Source: Gammaproteobacteria bacterium (lineage in GTDB: Bacteria > Pseudomonadota > Gammaproteobacteria > Pseudomonadales > Azotimanducaceae). From it: a stretch of DNA of 12,132 nt. Within the stretch, counting starts at the first letter, position 1; each line of letters opens with the position of its first letter. A model generated the notes under the pieces. The model did not search any database, was not told the DNA's origin, and saw only the letters and a list, made by a program, of their open reading frames with translations. The position numbers and the translations under genes were made by a program. Location: NCBI GenBank assembly GCA_009840715.1, contig VXNE01000416.1:1-12132 (forward strand), read 5' to 3'. Positions 7,855-12,132 of the stretch are shown here, one piece after another.

Positions 7855-9840
7855 TTACAGCCGATACGCGTAAGCGACGTGGAATGTCTGCGGCGTCCCC
7901 AGGTTCGCGTAGGGATAGGAACTGCCGTCGATGTCCATGAAGCTGCGTCCGAGCGACGAAGCGTAGTCCTCGTCCAGGGCGTTCTCGAGCCGGATGCCGA
8001 TACGGTGACGGTCTCCGTCTCCGCCGAACCGGTAGGCTGCAACGAGATCGAGCACGGTGTATCCGCCGTGCTCGATGCGACCGATGCCGCCTCCGACCGA
8101 GTCATAGAGGTCTCCCACGTGCACGAGGGATACGGCGAACTCGATCGGGGAGCTGGCCGACCGGTGTGTCACGCTGGCCTTGAGCGTACTCTCCGGCACG
8201 TCGGTGATCTGTTCGCTTCCGCCCTCCGCCTCCGCGCTCGTGGCCACGTAGTTGATGCTGGCAGTCCAGTCCGGATTGAACTCGTAGGCGAGGTTCAACT
8301 CCCAGCCATCGAAGTCCACCGTACGATCGGTGTTGACGCGCATCCCGTCGACGACGCCGATGAGGTCGTCCACCGCCCGCCGAAACGCGACAACCTCCCA
8401 GCGCAGACCGCTCCGGCCGCCGAGGGCGACGTTGACGTTGCGGCTCTTCTCCCCCTCCAGGTCCGGATTTCCCAGCGTGCAGCAGGGGTCGTTACCGTAG
8501 AGCTGCCAGGCGTCGGGCAGGCGGAAGGACGTGCCCGCGCTGCCGCGAAGATAGAACGCGTCGCTGAAGTCGTGTTGCAGGCTGAAGTTGCCGACGGTGA
8601 CTTCGCCGTCTCCACTGGGCTTGTTGTACCTGAGTCCGAGCGCCATCCGCGTATTGGCGAGGAGACTCTCGTTGGTCCGGATCTGACCGAAGAACGCGTT
8701 CACCGATTCCGTCTGGTCCGCGATCAGCAGGACGTCGTCGCTGCCGGAAAAGCGCTGGTGCTCGTATCCCGCCGCAAAGTCGAATCCGCCCCCGGTTTCG
8801 ACACGCGTCATGGCTGTCAGCCCGTAGTCTTCGTAGCCCCAGTACGAGCCATCGTTCACGGTTCGCACACCGCCCGTGATGGCTCCGTTGTCGTCCAGGA
8901 CGTTGTAGATCCGCGTGTAGTCGGTGTCCCAGGTATGCGAGTACGCCTTGACGAACAGACCAATGTTGTCGGTCGCCTGCAGGTCGTACTTGAGCGTCAC
9001 GATGTCTTCGTCGCGCGCATTGAACGTATCGTGGTTGAGGTAGGGGCGCGCGAAGTCGAGCTCCGCGTCCGTGTGCTGGTAGTGGAGCGACAGGCGCGAG
9101 GTTTCGCCCATGTCGTAGGCGTACTTCAGACCGAGCATGGTGATGTCGTAGCTTCGGTCCCGGTCGGTGGTACTGGGTTGGATGTCCTCGCTCCTGTACG
9201 GCCGAATCCCGTCGGCCTCGTCGCTCGAAGCGTAGACCACGAACTGGTGCCCCCCCGCCGATCCTCGATAGTCGAGGCTCGCGTGGACGCCGTCGTTGCC
9301 GTCCACCGCAAGCCCGACCCGACCCTCTTGAGTGTCGGAGAAGGGCTTGGTCACGACGTTCACCACGCCGGCCACCGACTGCGTGCCGTAGAAGATCCCC
9401 TGGCCGCCGTAGAGCACTTCGATGCGTTCCACCATGTGGGCGGGCACGGTGTCGAGGGGGCTGGTGGAGTTGTACAGCCGATTGTTGATCCTCACGCCAT
9501 CGATCAGCCAGAGGATGTCCTGGCATCGCGAGCCCTGCAGCGAGCAACCCACGTAGTCGAACGCGCCGTTCTTGGGCGCGAGATAGAGTCCGGGGACCTT
9601 CATCTGCAGGCTCTGCGCCACGTCGTTGAAGCCGCCGAGTCGCAGGTCGTCCGCCGTGATGACCTCCACGCGGTTACCGAATTGCTGAAGGTCCAGCGGA
9701 ATCGTCTCCTCGACGCGGTCGCCGAGAACGATGACCTCCTCGATCACGCCCGGCGCCTCTTCGGCCGGCGCTCCCGCGGCCATCGCGGCTGCGACCAGCC
9801 ACGGTGCCGCTGCGAACAGGGACAGTTGTTTGGGTTTCAT
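7855..9840 (-). CDS. BtuB-like TonB-dependent receptor with four cysteines
   Basis: A 661-residue outer-membrane receptor. The start at 9840 has a strong GGAGGT five bases upstream and opens a signal peptide (MKPKQLSLFAAAPWLVAAAMA); an in-frame start at 9876 would add 12 residues and is unlikely. GVIEEVIVLG (31-40) is the TonB-box region. The plug (about 45-165) contains LWLIDGVRINN, VERIEVLYGGQGIFYG and VAGVVNVVT, the BtuB/FyuA type. Barrel landmarks include SFRLPDAWQLYG and GNPDLEGE; the end is AYAYRL. Four cysteines are present: C99 and C106 near the plug apex (VGCSLQGSRCQD) and adjacent C453-C454 (NDPCCTLGNPD) in a predicted surface loop. Such residues are rare in TonB receptors and absent from the other two here. 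The operon partners (His/Cys secreted protein upstream, PepSY protein downstream) suggest a metal or metal complex. Cobalamin is an alternative from the fold, but I saw no B12 riboswitch. The first 40 residues resemble those of the zinc receptor at 113-2347. Confidence 0.88.
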   Translation of the reverse strand: MKPKQLSLFAAAPWLVAAAMAAGAPAEEAPGVIEEVIVLGDRVEETIPLDLQQFGNRVEVITADDLRLGGFNDVAQSLQMKVPGLYLAPKNGAFDYVGCSLQGSRCQDILWLIDGVRINNRLYNSTSPLDTVPAHMVERIEVLYGGQGIFYGTQSVAGVVNVVTKPFSDTQEGRVGLAVDGNDGVHASLDYRGSAGGHQFVVYASSDEADGIRPYRSEDIQPSTTDRDRSYDITMLGLKYAYDMGETSRLSLHYQHTDAELDFARPYLNHDTFNARDEDIVTLKYDLQATDNIGLFVKAYSHTWDTDYTRIYNVLDDNGAITGGVRTVNDGSYWGYEDYGLTAMTRVETGGGFDFAAGYEHQRFSGSDDVLLIADQTESVNAFFGQIRTNESLLANTRMALGLRYNKPSGDGEVTVGNFSLQHDFSDAFYLRGSAGTSFRLPDAWQLYGNDPCCTLGNPDLEGEKSRNVNVALGGRSGLRWEVVAFRRAVDDLIGVVDGMRVNTDRTVDFDGWELNLAYEFNPDWTASINYVATSAEAEGGSEQITDVPESTLKASVTHRSASSPIEFAVSLVHVGDLYDSVGGGIGRIEHGGYTVLDLVAAYRFGGDGDRHRIGIRLENALDEDYASSLGRSFMDIDGSSYPYANLGTPQTFHVAYAYRL

Positions 9841-9959
9841 GGCCCACCTCCAAGTGAACGAACATGCACAGGACACGCGGGGGATGACCGCGAGAGCCTG
9901 CTTGCGTCGGGGTCAGGAGGCGGAGACGGGAGGGGCGCGGGGCCGGCCGGGCTCGTAGG
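9721..9959 (-). repeat. Right arm of the diverged inverted duplication
   Basis: Read on the minus strand, this matches 1 to about 232: the same small-protein tail (PYEPGRPRAPPVS), a spacer of 72 bases against 70, the tgttcgttc and GGAGRTGGGC block, and the receptor signal peptide with its GVIEE box. This copy carries two extra codons (Ala-Ser) before the small gene's stop. The arms are roughly 9.5 kb apart and imperfect. Confidence 0.75.
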
Positions 9960-10212
9960 GTCGCAGAGGAAGGATGGCCGAGAACGCCGGGAAGCAGGCT
10001 GACCGGCGCCACTTCGACGGTTCCGCACGAATCGCATCGACCTCCTGGACATGCCCCGGGTCGGAGAATGCACAGACCGTGCAGGCGTCCTCTTCGTGTT
10101 CGTCCACGTGCACGTGCGCGTCGGCGACCGCTTGCACGACGCACAGCACCAGTGCGGCAAGGGAGGCCCATCGCCACGCCCGGCGGCGAGGTCCGGATGG
10201 CACGCCCGTCAT
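9913..10212 (-). CDS. Small secreted His/Cys protein, periplasmic zinc-chaperone-like
   Basis: A 99-residue protein. The start at 10212 gives a textbook signal peptide: basic RRRAWRW, hydrophobic ASLAALVLCVVQ, then AVADA before the mature HVHVDEHEEDACTVC. The mature start thus has H33, H35, H39, C44, C47 and later H54 as probable metal ligands. Short proteins with a His-rich start followed by CxxC are found beside zinc ABC systems and metal receptors (zinc-uptake chaperone or DUF2946-like groups). The C-terminal half, ending RPYEPGRPRAPPVSAS, is Pro/Arg-rich and of unknown role. No good ribosome binding site is seen, and the frame stays open upstream to 10437, so the start rests on the signal peptide. 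It is the first gene of the minus-strand operon, 72 bases before the Cys-containing receptor. It may bind the metal released in the periplasm or act as a sensor; copper is an alternative to zinc. Confidence 0.72.
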   Translation of the reverse strand: MTGVPSGPRRRAWRWASLAALVLCVVQAVADAHVHVDEHEEDACTVCAFSDPGHVQEVDAIRAEPSKWRRSACFPAFSAILPLRPYEPGRPRAPPVSAS

Positions 10213-10282
10213 GCGTTGCGCATTGGGAAGACCCGCGACCTGACCGGGGCGCCCCCATTGCGGACCGGACCGCGGCGCGTTG

Positions 10283-10327
10283 CCTGGCCGGGGGTGGCTG
10301 CCGCCGCTGCGATGGAACACGGCCAGG
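10283..10327 (-). repeat. Inverted repeat in the 5' leader of the metal-uptake operon
   Basis: CCTGGCC (10283-10289) and GGCCAGG (10321-10327) are perfect complements separated by 31 bases. In a transcript starting near the Zur-like site they would form a stem in the untranslated leader of the small His/Cys gene. No run of T follows on either strand, so it does not look like a terminator. GC-rich DNA often gives 7-bp repeats by chance. Confidence 0.25.
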
Positions 10328-10355
10328 AAACTCAAGGGTGAGATGCCGCTGCGAT
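10303..10355. repeat. Two 11-bp direct repeats in the divergent intergenic region
   Basis: GCCGCTGCGAT occurs exactly at 10303-10313 and 10345-10355, 42 bases apart start to start (about four helical turns), in the 196-base gap between the divergent small His/Cys gene and alcohol dehydrogenase. They could be sites for a regulator acting together with the nearby palindrome. There is no other support. Confidence 0.3.
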
Positions 10356-10368
10356 CATCTGTCGGTAC

Positions 10369-10381
10369 GTTATAACATATC
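10369..10381. promoter_or_regulatory. Zur-like operator in the divergent promoter region
   Basis: GTTATAACATATC fits the Zur half-site pattern GTTATA-N-TATAAC at 10 of the 12 fixed positions. It stands out as an AT-rich pocket in GC-rich DNA, and its first eight bases (GTTATAAC) are a perfect palindrome. It lies 28 bases upstream of the alcohol dehydrogenase start and 157 bases upstream of the small His/Cys gene start. TATAAC on either strand could also serve as a -10 box, so the site may simply be a promoter. Zinc control fits the neighbouring metal-uptake genes, but binding is inferred from sequence alone. Confidence 0.5.
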
Positions 10382-10408
10382 GTTTTCCGCACCTCAGGGA
10401 CTCGCTCG

Positions 10409-11545
10409 ATGGCCACGCTGACCTTCTTGACCCACACGATCTTCGATCACGGCGCCAGCCAGAAGCTGGGCCAGGTGTTGGCGCTGCAGGGGATCGAGCG
10501 GCCGCTGCTCTGTACTGACCGCGGATTGGTCGGCCTGGGCATGGTCACGGAACTGGCCGTCGCACTCGGAAACGAGCGCGCGCCGACCATCTATGACGGA
10601 ACCCCGGAAAACCCCACGCAGGCGGCAGTGGAAGAGGCGGCCGCACTGTATCGCGAGGCGGGGTGCGATGGGGTCGTCGCTTTCGGCGGTGGCTCCTCGA
10701 TGGATCTGGCCAAGGCGGTGGCGCTCGCGGTGACGCACGAAGGCGACTTGCTGGAGTACACCGCGGGTCTCGGCGGCACCGCGAAGATTGGCCCCGTGGC
10801 GCCGCTGGTCGCCGTCCCCACCACGGCGGGCACGGGTAGCGAGGTCTCGAGTGGGGCGGTCATCATCATGGACAATGGCGAGAAACTGATCCTCGCGAGT
10901 CGTCACCTCGTCCCGCGCACCGCCGTGTGCGACCCGAGCCTGACCGTTGGCCTGCCGCCCCGCCTGACGGCGGCAACCGGCATGGACGCGATGACGCATT
11001 GCATCGAGGCGCTGCTCTCCCCCCAGGTGAACCCGCCGGCGGAAGCGGTGGCCTGCGATGGCATCGAGCGCGGCATCAGGGAAGGCAATCTGCTGCGAGC
11101 GGTCCAGGACGGGAGCGACAAGGATGCCCGCTGGCACATGATGATGGCTGCCACCGAAGGCGCCATGGCTTTCAGCAAGGGATTGGGCGCGGTCCACTCC
11201 ATGAGCCACGCCTGCGGCGCCGATCAGACGCTCCGCCTGCACCACGGTACCTTGAACGCGGTCCTGCTCCCCACGATTCTCGACTTCAACCGCGATCACG
11301 TGGGGGACAAGTACGCACGGCTCAATGCCGCGATGGGCTGCGAAGCCGGGGCGGATCCGGCGGAGGTCATTCGAGAGCTCAACGCATCCATCGGACTGCC
11401 CGCGGGCCTCGGTGAGATGGGTGTCCAGGCAGACGCGGGTCCAGACCTTGCCGAGCACGCCGCGAGGGACGTCTGCACGTTCACGAACCCCCGTCCATGC
11501 TCGGTTGGGGACTTTCAGAGGCTGTTCGAGACCGCGCTTGCGTAA
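10409..11545 (+). CDS. Iron-containing (group III) alcohol dehydrogenase
   Basis: A 378-residue cytoplasmic oxidoreductase of the usual length for the family; it would interconvert an alcohol and an aldehyde or ketone with NAD(P). The nucleotide-binding GGGSSMD is at 93-99 and PTTAGTGSEV at 137-146. The four metal ligands of the family are present: D193 and H197 (GMDAMTH), H263 (GAVHSMSH) and H279 (LHHGTLNAVLLP), plus the conserved H267. AGGGA sits eight bases before the ATG. It is divergent from the metal-uptake operon and has the Zur-like site just upstream. The substrate cannot be told from sequence; 4-hydroxybutyrate-like or short-chain alcohols are among the family's known substrates. 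The 53 bases after its stop show no convincing terminator. Confidence 0.92.
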   Translation: MATLTFLTHTIFDHGASQKLGQVLALQGIERPLLCTDRGLVGLGMVTELAVALGNERAPTIYDGTPENPTQAAVEEAAALYREAGCDGVVAFGGGSSMDLAKAVALAVTHEGDLLEYTAGLGGTAKIGPVAPLVAVPTTAGTGSEVSSGAVIIMDNGEKLILASRHLVPRTAVCDPSLTVGLPPRLTAATGMDAMTHCIEALLSPQVNPPAEAVACDGIERGIREGNLLRAVQDGSDKDARWHMMMAATEGAMAFSKGLGAVHSMSHACGADQTLRLHHGTLNAVLLPTILDFNRDHVGDKYARLNAAMGCEAGADPAEVIRELNASIGLPAGLGEMGVQADAGPDLAEHAARDVCTFTNPRPCSVGDFQRLFETALA

Positions 11546-11598
11546 GGGTCGGAGGCGAAGGCCGCTGCAAGAGTGCACGCAAAGGGGACGGTGCCGCC

Positions 11599-12132
11599 TC
11601 ACAGGAGTTGGGACAGGAGCGTTCGTGCCGGGACAACGATCGGTCGTCGGCCCGGTTCGGCGAAGCAATCGCGCTCTACATAGTCGGCGTCGACCGTCAC
11701 CTGGAACGCAAAAGGCGCGTCGAGCTGGTCCTGGTAGTAGCGCAGGTGGGGACTCAACGACTCGTCCCGGTACTTCACTTCCGCGAGCACCCAGGGTCTG
11801 CCGCTCCGGATCACGACGAAGTCGACTTCGCGCTTCTCCTTGTCCCGGAGGTAGCCCAGTTCGAAGTCGCCCAGCCCGAGATCGTTCCACCCATCCACCG
11901 CCTTCGCGAGGTGGCAGCCGACGAAGGTCTCGGCACGCTTGCCCGCATCGCTGACGTTCGACCAGTCGCGCAGGTACCACTTCGGTTCCTTGCGGAGCGA
12001 GCGGGTCACGTTGGTGAACCAGGGGCGCACGAGAAAGCCCAGGTGGAGGTCGCTCAACGCGGCGATCCATCGGCGCACGGTGTCGGCGGACACCCGGATC
12101 TGCCGGGCGATGCCGTCGTAGACCACCTGTTC
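11599..12132 (-). CDS. DUF4143-type AAA ATPase, C-terminal part (cut by window edge)
   Basis: The frame is open through the right edge, so the N-terminal ATPase domain lies outside; 177 residues are visible and full proteins are usually near 380-420. An apparent GTG start at 12126 is just an internal Val. Visible landmarks are a winged-helix-like stretch (VSADTVRRWIAALSDL, 15-30 of the visible part), WYLRDWS, then DFELGYLRDKEKREVDF and LAEVK, the hallmark end of this family. D104, E118 and K120 resemble the core of a PD-(D/E)XK nuclease fold, to which DUF4143 is related. The family's role is poorly known. Nothing links it to metal uptake, and it is convergent with the alcohol dehydrogenase, so it probably belongs to the next locus. 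Confidence 0.88.
   Translation of the reverse strand, partial: EQVVYDGIARQIRVSADTVRRWIAALSDLHLGFLVRPWFTNVTRSLRKEPKWYLRDWSNVSDAGKRAETFVGCHLAKAVDGWNDLGLGDFELGYLRDKEKREVDFVVIRSGRPWVLAEVKYRDESLSPHLRYYQDQLDAPFAFQVTVDADYVERDCFAEPGRRPIVVPARTLLSQLL

Noticed and set aside
7879..10002. Long plus-strand frame opposite the BtuB-like receptor
   Set aside because: The minus-strand receptor has a signal peptide, plug and barrel motifs and a strong ribosome binding site; the opposite frame has none of these.
10213..10368. Cobalamin riboswitch before the BtuB-like receptor operon
   Set aside because: I found no convincing B12-box sequence; the region holds only short repeats.
10213..10437. N-terminal extension of the small His/Cys protein up to 10437
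   Set aside because: The frame is open, but the signal peptide begins at 10212; the extension would run through the promoter region and over the start of the divergent dehydrogenase gene.
11546..11598. Terminator between the convergent dehydrogenase and ATPase genes
   Set aside because: Complementary GAGGCG/CGCCTC pieces are far apart and no T run follows, so I could not support it.
10394..12070. Long minus-strand frame opposite the alcohol dehydrogenase and continuing into the ATPase region
   Set aside because: The dehydrogenase has all metal and nucleotide motifs, and the ATPase fragment lies in another frame; this one shows no domain.

Overview
The window is GC-rich, densely coded bacterial DNA. 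Four of its eight complete genes belong to outer-membrane transport (three TonB-dependent receptors and one small periplasmic metal-binding protein), so the organism is Gram-negative, most likely a proteobacterium. I cannot name a genus. No rRNA, tRNA, CRISPR array, transposase or phage gene is visible.

Layout. (1) Left edge: the last 13 codons of a small gene, then a ZnuD-type zinc receptor (113-2347, +) with two loops very rich in His, Asp and Glu. (2) A three-gene plus-strand module: a PchR-like AraC regulator (2403-3332), a siderophore-type TonB-dependent receptor (3431-5596) and a translationally coupled SAM methyltransferase (5596-6318). (3) A minus-strand operon reading right to left: a small secreted His/Cys protein resembling periplasmic zinc chaperones (10212-9913), a cysteine-containing BtuB-like receptor (9840-7855) and a four-helix PepSY membrane protein (7827-6337). 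(4) Divergent from that operon, an iron-containing (group III) alcohol dehydrogenase (10409-11545, +). (5) At the right edge, the C-terminal part of a DUF4143-type ATPase (minus strand).

The genes read as a metal-acquisition cluster: outer-membrane capture (three receptors), periplasmic handling (small His/Cys protein), possible inner-membrane processing or reduction (PepSY protein), ligand-responsive control (AraC) and possible intracellular modification of a chelator (methyltransferase). A Zur-like palindrome (10369-10381) lies in the divergent promoter region, so zinc shortage may control the right-hand operon and perhaps the alcohol dehydrogenase. No inner-membrane ABC permease is present, so the last import step must be encoded elsewhere.

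Three observations stand out. The end of the small gene, the spacer and the receptor signal peptide occur twice in inverted orientation (1 to about 232, and about 9721 to 9959), yet each copy leads into a different receptor family. The only four cysteines of the right-hand receptor lie in its plug and in a predicted surface loop, suggesting a soft metal or metal complex as substrate. The central AraC-receptor-methyltransferase module uses the Phe codon TTT far more often than its neighbours, as if it had a separate origin.
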